Source: JAHJQZ01 sp963676075 (GTDB lineage Bacteria; Pseudomonadota; Alphaproteobacteria; Rhizobiales; Devosiaceae). From it: a DNA stretch of 64,000 bases. A model generated the notes under the pieces. The model did no database searches and was not told where the DNA came from. It saw nothing but the letters and a program-made list of their open reading frames with translations. Below are positions 34,922 to 46,548 of the stretch, one piece after another. The stretch is from positions 1-64,000 of the forward strand of contig CAXXNZ010000030.1 of NCBI GenBank assembly GCA_963676075.2. Direction: 5' to 3'. A program made the translations under genes and the position numbers. Every line of letters begins with the position of its first letter. Positions within the stretch are counted from its first letter, which is position 1.

Positions 34922-34953
34922 GAATGGGGCCCGGGATCAAGTCCCGGGACGAC
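34922..34953. repeat. Right inverted repeat flanking the GIY-YIG gene
   Basis: The inverted partner of 34565-34596 (31/32 matches), with core CCCGGGATCAAGTCCCGGG, 16 bp before the GIY-YIG start codon. Confidence 0.85.
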
Positions 34954-34989
34954 AGCGGTGTAAAATGACGCATCCCGCGCCTCACCCCG

Positions 34990-35685
34990 TCACTGCAACT
35001 CCGCCAGCGCCTCGGCAAATTCTTCCACCGCCGCCACGCCCTTCGGGGTGAGCTGGTACACCCCGCGTGTCACCCGTTCGAACCAGCCGTAATGGTCGTC
35101 CTGCAAAATGCCGGCGGCCCGCTGCACGCCGGTTGCCTTGCGCAGATCGGCCAGCTTCGTAGGGCCGTTCTCGCTGAGGTGTTTCAGGCACCGTAGGGCG
35201 TCCTGGCGATAGGCGGTCATGATGGTTTTGCGCGTCACGCCGCCCTCGTTGGGGTCGCCGACGCGTGAGGCGAACTCGCGCAACAGCCGCCCCTGGCGCT
35301 TCTTGTCCTTGCGCGGCACGTATGGCACGGGGTCGAGATGCACCTCGACCAGATCGTCCCGGCCATTGGTGATCCGAACGCTGATCAGGCCGAGACCAAG
35401 GCGGCGGCAGAGCCTAATGATCTGCTTTTTGCTTTTGCCCCACAGCGCGTTTTTCGCCACCACCTCGCCAACCGCGAAGGCGAGATAAACCCGGTCGCTC
35501 ACCGCCAGCCGATCGACGCCCTGCAACAACAGCGGCAGGGTGAATCCGGTCTTGAGCTCGACGATGACCGGCGCCTCATCCCCGCGCACCGCCACGACAT
35601 CGCAGGCGCAGACCTCCGATTTGACCTCATAGCCCTGCGCTTCCAAGTAGGCTTTGATCGCCGGATAAAGGTCAGTTTCTTTCAA
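34990..35685 (-). CDS. DUF2161 PD-(D/E)XK-like protein
   Basis: A 231-residue protein. The N-terminal half has a restriction-endonuclease-like core: ETDLYPAIKAYLEAQGYEVKSEV, then CDVVAV and VIVELKTGF (a D...ExK pattern near residues 29-46). The C-terminal half reads as a winged helix (KTIMTAYRQDALRCLKHL... and GVYQLTPKG). Known as DUF2161; annotated as a putative phosphodiesterase, with no demonstrated role to my knowledge. It lies next to the GIY-YIG nuclease on the same strand, 36 bp beyond the right repeat. Confidence 0.82.
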   Translation of the reverse strand: MKETDLYPAIKAYLEAQGYEVKSEVCACDVVAVRGDEAPVIVELKTGFTLPLLLQGVDRLAVSDRVYLAFAVGEVVAKNALWGKSKKQIIRLCRRLGLGLISVRITNGRDDLVEVHLDPVPYVPRKDKKRQGRLLREFASRVGDPNEGGVTRKTIMTAYRQDALRCLKHLSENGPTKLADLRKATGVQRAAGILQDDHYGWFERVTRGVYQLTPKGVAAVEEFAEALAELQ

Positions 35686-36044
35686 ACCTGAGTCTTTCAG
35701 CCAAGGTGTCCCAATAGATTACGGTGACGGATTGCCAAATGCACCAACCTCTACCCCGTCAGCCTCGGCCTTGTCCCGAGTGTTGATGACCCGACTGCCG
35801 TTGGCGCGGCCCTTCGCGACCTGCTCGTCCGGCAGGCGGACTGGGTCGACCTTGCCGCGTTCCCCGAGAGAATACGGTAGAACCGCCCCGATAGCTGAAG
35901 GTAGATCCTGATCGCATAAATAGAAGATGCATTTTTCCGAGAGTGTTTGCGCCGATCATTAAGTTTTGTCAGTAAAAATTCTTTCTTTACCAAGCTATTT
36001 TAAAACTTTTTCATCGAACAAAGATATCGGCTGCCGAGGGAAAC
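35686..36044. other. 359-bp intergenic region, perhaps a gene remnant
   Basis: The left part is GC-rich. On the minus strand near 35720-35870 it can be read as PVRLPDEQVAKGRANGSRVI..., which looks protein-like but has no start or length. The right part (35880-36040) is AT-rich and is probably the promoter region of the chemoreceptor gene. No confident gene or RNA is seen. Confidence 0.3.
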
Positions 36045-38153
36045 ATGGGGCTTTTCAAAAGATCGAACGCCAACGCGAAAGGTTTCGATAAAACGAAACT
36101 CCTCGCACTTGAGCATTTGTCATCCAACGTCATGTTGGCTGATGCGGATCTGAACATCATTTATGCCAACCCGGCTGTTTGCGAGATGCTGCGCCAAGCC
36201 GAAGACGACATGAAGAAGGACCTTCCCGAATTCAATGTCGACACGCTGGTGGGACAGAACATCGACCTGTTCCACAAGAACCCCGCGCATCAGCGTGAAA
36301 TGCTGAAGAACCTGAAAAAGCAGCATTCCGCCAGCATCAAGGTCGGCGGGCATGGTTTCGATCTGGTTGTGTCACCCCTTTGTGACGACGGGGTGCAGAC
36401 CGGCTTCCTGGTCGAATGGCACAACGCCATTCACCGGATACAGGCCAACGAGTTCAAAGGGCAGATCGAAGCGATCATGCGGTCGCAGGCGGTCATCGAG
36501 TTCGATCTCGATGGCACCATCGTCACCGCGAACAAGAATTTTCTCGATGCCCTCGGCTACACGCTCGAAGAGATCAAGGGCAAGCATCACTCGATATTCG
36601 TGGAGCCTGAGTTCGCCCGGAGCCAGGACTACGCAGCCTTCTGGGAGGCGCTCAGACGGGGGCAGTTCCAGTCGGCCGAGTATTTGCGCATCGGCAAGGG
36701 CGGCAAGCACGTCTGGATCCAGGCTTCCTACAACCCGATTTTCGGTCTGGATGGCAAGCCGGCCAAGGTTGTCAAATTCGCAACCGACGTCACCGAGCGG
36801 AAAAAAGCGGTGGATGCACTCTCGGCAAGTCTGCTTCATCTCGCCGATGGCAATCTCGACGCCCGCATCGATACGGCGGTGCAATCCGATTTCGAGCCCG
36901 TCCGGGATGCTCTCAACCGGACCGTCGACCAGTTCACCGACATGATCACCAAGATCAAGCGGACATCGAGCGGGTTGAAAACGGCAACCGGGGAAATCCT
37001 GAGCGGTGCCAACGATCTTTCCGAGCGTACGACCCGGCAGGCGGCAACCATCGAGGAGACTTCCGCCGCCATGGAGCAATTGGCCCGGACGGTTACCGAA
37101 AACGCCGAAAAGGCCGATGCCGCCACGACCAAGACTGAGGCGGCCTCCCGCATGGCCGAAGAGGGCGGCGAAGTGATGCGCGAGGCAACTCGGGCCATGG
37201 AACGCATCACCCAGTCGAGCGCCAAGATTTCCAACATCATCGGCATGATCGACGACATCGCCTTCCAGACAAACCTTCTGGCCCTCAATGCCAGCGTTGA
37301 GGCGGCACGTGCCGGCGAAGCGGGCAAGGGCTTCGCGGTCGTGGCCGTCGAGGTTCGGCGGCTGGCGCAAAGCGCGGCGGAGGCCAGTTCGGAGGTCAAG
37401 GCGCTCATCGAACAAAGTGGCGTGGAAGTCGCCGACGGGTCTAAGTTCGTGGCCGGCGCTGCCGACAAGCTCGAGTCCATGCTGCAGGCCGTTCGGGAGA
37501 ATTCCGCACTCATGCAGGGCATCGCGCAGGAAAGCCGCGAACAGGCCTCGGCCATCGATGAGGTGAGCGCCGCCGTCCGGCAGATGGACGAGATGACCCA
37601 GCACAATGCCGCCCTGGTCGAGCAGACCAATGCGGCGATCGAACAGACCGAGGAGCAGGCCAGCGAGCTCGACCGGATTGTCGAGGTGTTCAACCTCACA
37701 AGCGGTCGCCCACCCGGTTCCCAGGATCATGCAGTGCGCACTGCCCAGTCCGGTGCCCCCAACGCCGCGCTCATTGCGCAGGCCGCCGCGCACATCGGGG
37801 ACGCCATCGGTGCCCACGGCATCTACAAGATGAAGCTCGATCGCGCCATCCATTCGGGCAAGACCGACTTTGATCCGGTCGAGATCGCGCATGACCACAA
37901 TTGTGCGTTTGGCGCCTGGCTTCATGATCACAGCGTTGTCGCGGCGATGCAGAACGATCCGCTCTACAAGGAAGTCCGCGAGAAGCATGCGGCCTTCCAT
38001 AAGGAGGCGGGTGAAGTGCTCGACCATGCCCTCAACAAGGATAGCGCCAGCGCATCGCGCCTCCTGAACGGGTCGTTCGACAAGCACTCGCACGCGCTTG
38101 TGTCGCTGCTGACCAAGTGGAAATCCATGCTGCAGGCACGCAACGCCGCCTAA
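36045..38153 (+). CDS. Soluble methyl-accepting chemotaxis protein: PAS-PAS-MA-CZB
   Basis: A 702-residue protein without membrane helices. The order is PAS (residues about 20-125), PAS (about 140-250, VIEFDLDGTIVTANKNFLDALGYT), a HAMP-like linker (about 262-305), the signalling domain (about 310-560, hairpin tip IIGMIDDIAFQTNLLALNASVEAARAGE core), and a C-terminal CZB zinc-binding domain (about 585-695) with CAFGAWLHDH and KHAAFHKEAGEVLDH. CZB domains sense zinc or oxidants such as hypochlorite in other bacteria. It should act in a cytoplasmic chemoreceptor array. No che genes are in the window. Confidence 0.93.
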   Translation: MGLFKRSNANAKGFDKTKLLALEHLSSNVMLADADLNIIYANPAVCEMLRQAEDDMKKDLPEFNVDTLVGQNIDLFHKNPAHQREMLKNLKKQHSASIKVGGHGFDLVVSPLCDDGVQTGFLVEWHNAIHRIQANEFKGQIEAIMRSQAVIEFDLDGTIVTANKNFLDALGYTLEEIKGKHHSIFVEPEFARSQDYAAFWEALRRGQFQSAEYLRIGKGGKHVWIQASYNPIFGLDGKPAKVVKFATDVTERKKAVDALSASLLHLADGNLDARIDTAVQSDFEPVRDALNRTVDQFTDMITKIKRTSSGLKTATGEILSGANDLSERTTRQAATIEETSAAMEQLARTVTENAEKADAATTKTEAASRMAEEGGEVMREATRAMERITQSSAKISNIIGMIDDIAFQTNLLALNASVEAARAGEAGKGFAVVAVEVRRLAQSAAEASSEVKALIEQSGVEVADGSKFVAGAADKLESMLQAVRENSALMQGIAQESREQASAIDEVSAAVRQMDEMTQHNAALVEQTNAAIEQTEEQASELDRIVEVFNLTSGRPPGSQDHAVRTAQSGAPNAALIAQAAAHIGDAIGAHGIYKMKLDRAIHSGKTDFDPVEIAHDHNCAFGAWLHDHSVVAAMQNDPLYKEVREKHAAFHKEAGEVLDHALNKDSASASRLLNGSFDKHSHALVSLLTKWKSMLQARNAA

Positions 38154-38357
38154 CCGTTTTGCAACTGTCGGGGGTCCGCGCCAGGTCCTTTGTGCCCGGC
38201 CCCCACCGCCAGAACCAAGGCAAAATGATAGCGCTGTCTTGTTTCGTCCCTCCGAGCGGGCTAAACAGTGGGCGCTCTAATTTTTGCGCAATTCGCCCGC
38301 TATTGTCGCAGTTTCACCCACCGCCCCTGGCGGCCTATCCGTATTGGAGGGAACCAC

Positions 38358-39389
38358 ATGCACTACCGCAAGCTCGGAAACACCGGCGCCGTCGTCACCC
38401 ATCTCTGCCTCGGCACCATGACCTTCGGCAACGAATCGACCGAAGACGCCTCGTTCCAGATGATGGACGACTACATGGCCGCCGGCGGCAATTTCTTCGA
38501 CACCGCCGATGTCTACACCGCCGGCACCTCTGAGGAGATCATCGGTCGCTGGCTCAAGGCACGGCCCACCGAGGCCAAGCAGGTGGTCATCGCCACCAAG
38601 GGCCGTTTCCCGATGGGCAATGGCGCCAATGACGTCGGCTTGTCGCGCCGTCACCTCGACGACGCGCTCAACGCCTCGCTCAAGCGTCTCGGCGTCGAGC
38701 GGATCGACCTCTATCAGATGCACGCCTGGGATGCCCTGACCCCGATCGAGGAGACCCTCAGGTTCCTCGACGATGCCGTCAGCGCCGGCAAGATCGCCTA
38801 TTACGGCTTTTCCAACTATCTCGGCTGGCACATCACCAAGGCGGTCTACGAGGCCCGCGCCCGTCACTTCTCGGCGCCGGCGACGCTGCAGCCGCAATAC
38901 AACCTGCTTTGCCGCGACATCGAACACGAAATCGTGCCGGCCTGCCTTGATGCCAATATCGGTCTGCTGCCCTGGTCGCCGCTGGCTGGTGGCTGGCTTG
39001 CCGGCAAGTACAAGCGCGACACCCTGCCGACCGGCGCCACCCGTCTTGGCGAGGACCCCAATCGCGGCATGGAGGCCTATGCGCCGCGCAACGCCCAGGA
39101 AAGGACCTGGGAAGTGATCGCGACGGTCGAGAAGATCGCCGAGGCCCATGGCGCCAGCATGGCGCAGGTCTCGCTGGCCTGGCTGGCGGCGCAGCCGGCG
39201 GTAACCTCGGTCATCCTCGGGGCGCGCAAGCCCGAACAGCTCAAGGACAATCTCGGCGCCGCCAAGGTGATTCTGACCAACGAGGACCTCAACGAACTCG
39301 ACAAGGTCAGCCGTCCGCAGATGGACGAATACCCCTATGGCCCGCAGGGCATTGCCCAGCGTCACCGCAAGTTCGAAGGCGGTCGCTGA
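38358..39389 (+). CDS. Aldo/keto reductase
   Basis: A 343-residue TIM-barrel oxidoreductase. Catalytic Asp and Tyr are in FFDTADVYTAGTSEEIIGR (near residues 46-64), the Lys in VVIATKGRF and the His in YQMHAWD; the NADPH-binding end reads VILGARKPEQLKDNLGA. The substrate is unknown; the sequence is of the YghZ/Tas-like potassium-channel-beta type. The ATG at 38358 is used because GGAGGG precedes it; the frame is open upstream but has no ribosome site. Confidence 0.9.
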   Translation: MHYRKLGNTGAVVTHLCLGTMTFGNESTEDASFQMMDDYMAAGGNFFDTADVYTAGTSEEIIGRWLKARPTEAKQVVIATKGRFPMGNGANDVGLSRRHLDDALNASLKRLGVERIDLYQMHAWDALTPIEETLRFLDDAVSAGKIAYYGFSNYLGWHITKAVYEARARHFSAPATLQPQYNLLCRDIEHEIVPACLDANIGLLPWSPLAGGWLAGKYKRDTLPTGATRLGEDPNRGMEAYAPRNAQERTWEVIATVEKIAEAHGASMAQVSLAWLAAQPAVTSVILGARKPEQLKDNLGAAKVILTNEDLNELDKVSRPQMDEYPYGPQGIAQRHRKFEGGR

Positions 39390-39509
39390 TCGCCAGCCCA
39401 ACGCCGGAGCGCGGCGCCGTGCCGCGCTCCGAACATCACTGAAATCAAGTACTGCCGGCGCCGGGCTTGCTAAGGTCCGTCCACACGCAAATCAAATGCT
39501 GGCGGAACA

Positions 39510-42077
<2,568 letters not shown>

Positions 42078-42150
42078 TCCACCGGCAAGCCGGCTTGCCG
42101 AACAAGCGCCAATGGATTTGACTGTGCCCAAACAGGGAGAGACGATCCAA

Positions 42151-43314
42151 ATGCTCGAGACCGCAAAGGCGATGTCGCGCCTTGGCACCGAAACGGCGTT
42201 CGACGTGCTGGCGAGGGCCAGCAAGCTTGCCGCCGAGGGCCGGGACATCATCAATCTCGGCATCGGCCAGCCGGACTTCAAAACGCCCGGCCACATCGTC
42301 GAGGCGGCGGTCAAGGCGATGCGCGACGGCCATCATGGCTACACGCCGGCCAATGGCATTCCGGAGCTGAGGGAAGCGGTCGCCGCCGATCTCGAAAAAC
42401 GCCACGGCGCAACGGTTCACCCCGACCGTGTCGTTATCGTGCCGGGTGGCAAGCCGACGATGTTTTTCGCGGTTCTGATGTTCGGCGAACCGGGCGCCGA
42501 GATCATGTATCCCAATCCCGGCTTCCCGATCTATGAATCGGTCATCCGCTTTTCCGGCGCGACGCCGGTGCCGATTGCCCTCAAGGAAGACAAGGGGTTT
42601 GCCTTTTCCGCCGACGAGGTGCTGGCCGGGATCACCGACCGGACGCGGCTGATCATCATCAATTCGCCGGCCAACCCGACCGGTGGCGTCACCCCGAAAT
42701 CCGAGATCGACAAGCTGGTCAGGGGACTGGAAAAGCACCCGCAGGTGGCGATCCTGTCCGACGAGATCTATTCGCAGATGCTCTACAAGGGGCGCGAACA
42801 CGTCTCATTGCTCAACTATCCGGAACTCCGCGAGCGCGTGATCATGCTCGACGGCTGGTCCAAGACCTATGCCATGACCGGCTGGCGCATCGGTTATGCC
42901 GTCTGGCCCGAGGCGCTGGTGCCACATGTGACGCGGCTGTGCGTCAACGATCATTCCTGCGTCAACGCCCCGACCCAATACGCCGCCATCGCGGCGCTAA
43001 CCGGGCCGCAGGACGCCGTCACCGATATGGTCACGGCCTTCGACGAGCGCCGCAAGGTCATCACCGCCGAACTCAACCGCATCCCCGGTTTCCGCTCGGT
43101 CGATCCGGCCGGGGCCTTTTATGTCTTCCCCAACATCACCGGCACCGGATTTTCAGCCGCAAATTTGCAGGACAAGCTGTTGACCGAGGCAGGCGTCGCC
43201 ACCATCGCTGGCACCTCTTTCGGCGCCCATGGCGAAGGCTTCATCCGCTTTTCCTACGCCAATTCGACCGAGAACATCCTCGAAGCGATGCGGCGGATCA
43301 GGCAAGTTCTCTAG
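42151..43314 (+). CDS. PLP-dependent aminotransferase (class I/II)
   Basis: A 387-residue fold-type I enzyme. The PLP lysine is in GWSKTYAMTGWRIGY, the substrate Arg region in FIRFSYANS near the C-terminus, and NPTGG and DEIYSQM are conserved core parts. It resembles aspartate/aromatic aminotransferases of the subgroup I-gamma type, but the amino acid is not certain. The start at 42151 follows GGGAGAG; an in-frame ATG 13 codons upstream has no ribosome site. Confidence 0.88.
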   Translation: MLETAKAMSRLGTETAFDVLARASKLAAEGRDIINLGIGQPDFKTPGHIVEAAVKAMRDGHHGYTPANGIPELREAVAADLEKRHGATVHPDRVVIVPGGKPTMFFAVLMFGEPGAEIMYPNPGFPIYESVIRFSGATPVPIALKEDKGFAFSADEVLAGITDRTRLIIINSPANPTGGVTPKSEIDKLVRGLEKHPQVAILSDEIYSQMLYKGREHVSLLNYPELRERVIMLDGWSKTYAMTGWRIGYAVWPEALVPHVTRLCVNDHSCVNAPTQYAAIAALTGPQDAVTDMVTAFDERRKVITAELNRIPGFRSVDPAGAFYVFPNITGTGFSAANLQDKLLTEAGVATIAGTSFGAHGEGFIRFSYANSTENILEAMRRIRQVL

Positions 43315-43331
43315 GCGGATCGGCGCCGGCC

Positions 43332-43499
43332 CTACATCGCTGGCGCGAAATGGGAGCCGAGGAAATAGGGCCAGACGATAACGGCCAGCACACCCATCCA
43401 GAAGTTGAGCTTCAGAAAGCCGATGGTGAACAGCCATCCGATGAACCACAGCATGCCGAAGCCGGACTGCTGGCTGATCTTGATACGATTGTTATCCAT
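43332..43499 (-). CDS. Small membrane protein (55 aa)
   Basis: MDNNRIKISQQSGFGMLWFIGWLFTIGF... has a polar start and two closely spaced hydrophobic segments rich in Trp and Phe (GMLWFIGWLFTIGFLKL and FWMGVLAVIVWPYFLG). AGGGCAAC precedes the ATG. It is convergent with the aminotransferase. Short proteins of this pattern are widespread in alphaproteobacteria with no known role. Confidence 0.6.
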   Translation of the reverse strand: MDNNRIKISQQSGFGMLWFIGWLFTIGFLKLNFWMGVLAVIVWPYFLGSHFAPAM

Positions 43500-43822
43500 G
43501 TTGCCCTCGCGACCAGATCTTGTTCCGCCAGTCAAAGGCGAAGCAATCGACAAGATGTCGGTGTAAAGCCGGCGCGTTCAAGTGCCTGTATGACGAGACG
43601 TCGCAGAACCGCCTTATAGGATCGGAGGTCGGGAGTTTTCGCACTCGATCGTGGCGAGTAAAACTTGATGAATAATCACAAGTTTATATGCCGACAAAGC
43701 ATTCTGTTTCTGGAAGGGCGGGTTTGCGCAAAATAAACAAATAGAACCGCGAAAATATCGTAGATTATGGGTGATTCGTTGCCCCTGTTGCAGGGACTTC
43801 TTCAGCTGAAAGAGGCAGGACG
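43500..43822. other. 323-bp intergenic region
   Basis: The right half is AT-rich, with promoter-like CTTGAT-N17-TATGCC near 43662-43690 and a small hairpin CCCTGTTGCAGGG at 43783-43795. It is probably the promoter region of the DUF2934 gene. No gene is seen. Confidence 0.35.
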
Positions 43823-44113
43823 ATGCGCAAGACCCAAATGATCAGCCGGGACCAGATTGCCGAACGGGCGTTCGAAATCTGGGAAAAGGAAGGCCATCCC
43901 GATGGCCGCGATCAGGAACACTGGCAGCGGGCCGAGGCGGAACTGGCCGAGACCATGAAGAAAATGACGACACCGCCCGGCAAACCCGCTGCCAAGCCGG
44001 CAGCGAAAGCCGCCACCAAGCCGTCAGCTAAGGTGGCCGCCAAGCCAGCGTCGAAAACTGCCAAGGCCACGTCGGCCAAGCCAGGAAAGACCACCAAACC
44101 CGCGAAGGGCTGA
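43823..44113 (+). CDS. DUF2934 protein with a Lys/Ala-rich tail
   Basis: A 96-residue protein. Residues 8-46 match DUF2934 (ISRDQIAERAFEIWEKEGHPDGRDQEHWQRAEAEL; key part AFEIWEKEGHPDGRDQEHW). The second half is a repetitive KPAAK/KPSAK tail resembling the C-terminus of histone H1-like bacterial proteins. DNA or polyanion binding by the tail is plausible. AAGAGGCAGG lies upstream. Confidence 0.8.
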   Translation: MRKTQMISRDQIAERAFEIWEKEGHPDGRDQEHWQRAEAELAETMKKMTTPPGKPAAKPAAKAATKPSAKVAAKPASKTAKATSAKPGKTTKPAKG

Positions 44114-44162
44114 GCCGCAGGAACTCACCGTCGGTCGCGCAGGACCCGCGTAGCGGCAGCCG

Positions 44163-44963
44163 CTATTTCAGCCGGTCGATCAAGGCCATGGCAGCGGCCG
44201 GGTTCATGACCTTTTCCCCGGCGATCATGTAGATGAACACATCGCGCGGCGCGCCGTTGCCTTTTGCCGGCGCATCGACGTAGCTGAGGTGATCTTCGGG
44301 TGCTTCGCCCGACGCCCAGATTTTTGCCGCCTTGGCGACCATGTCGAGGTCTTCCGCGCTGTAGCCGAGCGCATGCTCCGCCGACGAGGTCTGCAGACGC
44401 ACATAGACGAAATCTCCGGTGAGGTCGGCCATCTGGGGATAGTGCGCATGCGTCGCGATGATCGAGGCAACGCCGTATTTGCGGGCGAGGGTCACAAAGT
44501 CCGGCGTCAGGAAGGTTTCCGAACGCAGTTCGACGGCATGTTTGAGCGGCACGCCGCCTATCTCGGGCGGCAGGAGTTTCAGAAATGCCTCGAAATCTTC
44601 CGGATCGAATTTCTTGGTCGCCATGAACTGCCAGTTGATCGGCCCGAGCTTCGGTCCCAGTTCGGCGATGCCGGAGTTGAGAAATTTATCGACGGAAAAG
44701 CCGGCCTCTGCCAGAACCTTCTTGTTGGTCGCGAACATCGGCCCCTTGAGCGAAAAAACGAAATCATCCGGTGTCGCGTCGCGCCATTTGGCAAAACTCT
44801 CCGGCTTTTGCGAACCGCGATAGGTCGAATTGATCTCGATGGAGGTGAGCTTGCTCGCCGCATAGCTCAATTCGTCCGCCTGCCGCAGACCGGAAGGATA
44901 GAAGACGCCGCGCCAGGGCGCGAAATTCCAGCCGCCGATGCCAACCCTGATCGTTCCCGCCAT
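44163..44963 (-). CDS. DUF72 family protein
   Basis: A 266-residue protein starting MAGTIRVGIGGWNFAPWRGVFYP, the signature of DUF72 (YecE-like TIM-barrel) proteins. It continues with SIEINSTYRG, FSLKGPMFATNK and VELRSETF, the family motifs. The function is not established. An open frame continues upstream through the divergent gene's region but lacks a start with a ribosome site; AAGGAAAT stands before 44963. It is divergent from the YcaQ-like gene with an 111-bp gap. Confidence 0.88.
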   Translation of the reverse strand: MAGTIRVGIGGWNFAPWRGVFYPSGLRQADELSYAASKLTSIEINSTYRGSQKPESFAKWRDATPDDFVFSLKGPMFATNKKVLAEAGFSVDKFLNSGIAELGPKLGPINWQFMATKKFDPEDFEAFLKLLPPEIGGVPLKHAVELRSETFLTPDFVTLARKYGVASIIATHAHYPQMADLTGDFVYVRLQTSSAEHALGYSAEDLDMVAKAAKIWASGEAPEDHLSYVDAPAKGNGAPRDVFIYMIAGEKVMNPAAAMALIDRLK

Positions 44964-45074
44964 GTAAATTTCCTTCCGCCCGGCTTGCCAAAAATCTCGT
45001 GGTCCGTATTGTGAACGAAACAAGAACTTTTGGCCACTGACAGTTTCGTGGCAGCAGGCGGTGTACCGGGAAAC

Positions 45075-46271
45075 ATGGCGAAAGCTGCAGCACGGAAATC
45101 GACGAAAGCGCCCATGGTTCTGCCCGTGAAGCAGGCGCGGGCGCTCTGGATCGCGGCGCAGCGGCTCGACAGCGAAGCGCCCTTCGGCGCCGGATCGGAG
45201 GCTGTGGCTGCGGCCATTGCCCATCTCGGCTATGTGCAGATCGACACCATCAACGTCATCGAGCGCAGCCATCACCACATTCTTTACAACCGCATCCCGT
45301 CCTATCGGCGCGCCGATCTCGCCCGTGCCCTCGGCGAGGACAAGACCATCTTCGAATACTGGACGCATGCGCTGGCTTATGTGCCGGTTGCCGACATGAC
45401 CCATTTCACCGGCACGATGAAGGCGCATCGCAAGAACCCGGCCGGCTGGGGCGGCGAGGTCAAGCCGCGCGATCTCAGCAAGATCCTCAAGCGGGTGCGC
45501 GAGGAGGGGGCTTTGGCCATCTCCGACATCAAGGACGACAAGCTGGTCGAGAAATCCCATCTCTGGGCGTCGCGCAAACCGTCGAAACGTGCCTTGCAGG
45601 CCGGCTTCTATTCGGGCGCGCTGGTGATTTCCAAACGCGACGGCATGATCAAGACCTATGAGCTGACCGAAAGGCATTTCGGCTGGGACAAACTGCCGAA
45701 ACCGGCGACGCCGATGCAGATCGCCCGCTACCAGATCGAGCGCGCCCTGAGGAGCCAGGGCGTCGTGTCGATGAATTCGATCTGCTACAGCGCCACCTAT
45801 TCAAAGCCACCCTACGACAAGCCGCTGATCGAGACGCTGATTGCCCGTGAGGTCAAGGCAAAGCGCCTGGTGCCGGTCGTCATCGAAGGTGCCGAGAATG
45901 TGCCGCACTGGGTTCGTCCGGAGCTGCTCGACACCGCGCCGCCCGAACCGAGCCTCACCCATATCCTGTCGCCTTTCGACCCGCTGATCATCCAGCGCAA
46001 GCGCACGGCGCAGATCTTTGGCTATGAGCATCTGTTCGAGGCCTATGTCCCCAAGGACAAGCGCAAGCTCGGCTATTTCACCCTGCCGGTGTTGCATGGC
46101 GACGAGATCGTCGCTGCGGTTGATCTCAAGGCGGATCGCACGACACAAACCCTCATGATCCAGGCTTGGCACTGGGTGGGACACGGCAACGAGGCGACGC
46201 ACAAACCGGCAATCGACGCGGCGCTGGAGAAATTCGCTGCGTTTCAGTTCGAGAGCGCCGACGCGTCTTGA
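45075..46271 (+). CDS. YcaQ/AlkZ-like winged-helix DNA glycosylase
   Basis: A 398-residue HTH_42 (winged helix) protein. The catalytic QxD motif of the YcaQ group is present as VQIDTINVIERSHHHILYNR (QID at residues 55-57). YcaQ in E. coli unhooks interstrand DNA crosslinks and removes N7-alkylguanine. The length is normal. The start is set at ATG 45075; an in-frame TTG 15 codons upstream is possible. Role by family assignment; the intact QxD supports activity. Confidence 0.85.
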   Translation: MAKAAARKSTKAPMVLPVKQARALWIAAQRLDSEAPFGAGSEAVAAAIAHLGYVQIDTINVIERSHHHILYNRIPSYRRADLARALGEDKTIFEYWTHALAYVPVADMTHFTGTMKAHRKNPAGWGGEVKPRDLSKILKRVREEGALAISDIKDDKLVEKSHLWASRKPSKRALQAGFYSGALVISKRDGMIKTYELTERHFGWDKLPKPATPMQIARYQIERALRSQGVVSMNSICYSATYSKPPYDKPLIETLIAREVKAKRLVPVVIEGAENVPHWVRPELLDTAPPEPSLTHILSPFDPLIIQRKRTAQIFGYEHLFEAYVPKDKRKLGYFTLPVLHGDEIVAAVDLKADRTTQTLMIQAWHWVGHGNEATHKPAIDAALEKFAAFQFESADAS

Positions 46272-46480
46272 GCGCGCGGCACCATGCCTTTGATCTTTAC
46301 TCGATCTTGATCTCGGCACGGGCCTGGGGTATCCATCCCGTGCAGCCGATCAGGATCGGAAACTGCCGTACGCGTTCACGTTAACCAACGCACTCTCAGC
46401 CGGGCGATTGCCGGGCAGGCAGTGCATTTGGTCGTAGCGCTTCCCCCTGTAAATGCGATCGTTTGGCCGAGACCTTGAGT

Positions 46481-46536
46481 GGTCGCATGTTCGAACCGGA
46501 AAAGTGGCCGCCACTTTTTCTGAACATGCTCTAGGA
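46481..46536. repeat. Dispersed rhizobial intergenic repeat, copy 6 (inverted)
   Basis: TGGTCGCATGTTCGAACCGGAAAAGTGG-CCGCCACTTTTTCTGAACATGCTCTAG is the reverse orientation of copies 1-3, ending in CATGCTCTAG. Arms GCATGTTC / GAACATGC pair perfectly. It sits 12 bp before the MFS gene. Confidence 0.72.
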
Positions 46537-46548
46537 ACGGATTGAACG

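Noticed and set aside
33504..36044. Calling the accessory patch an integrated mobile element
   Set aside because: No integrase, transposase, tRNA target or direct repeats were found; the flanking inverted repeats enclose only the GIY-YIG gene.
36372..38093. A 573-codon open frame antisense to the chemoreceptor gene
   Set aside because: The protein reads as Gly/Leu/Asp-rich noise typical of the reverse of GC-rich genes, while the forward product has full PAS, MA and CZB domains.
44963..45677. A long N-terminal extension of the DUF72 gene
   Set aside because: The upstream part is the reverse of the YcaQ-like gene; DUF72 homology begins exactly at the ATG 44963.
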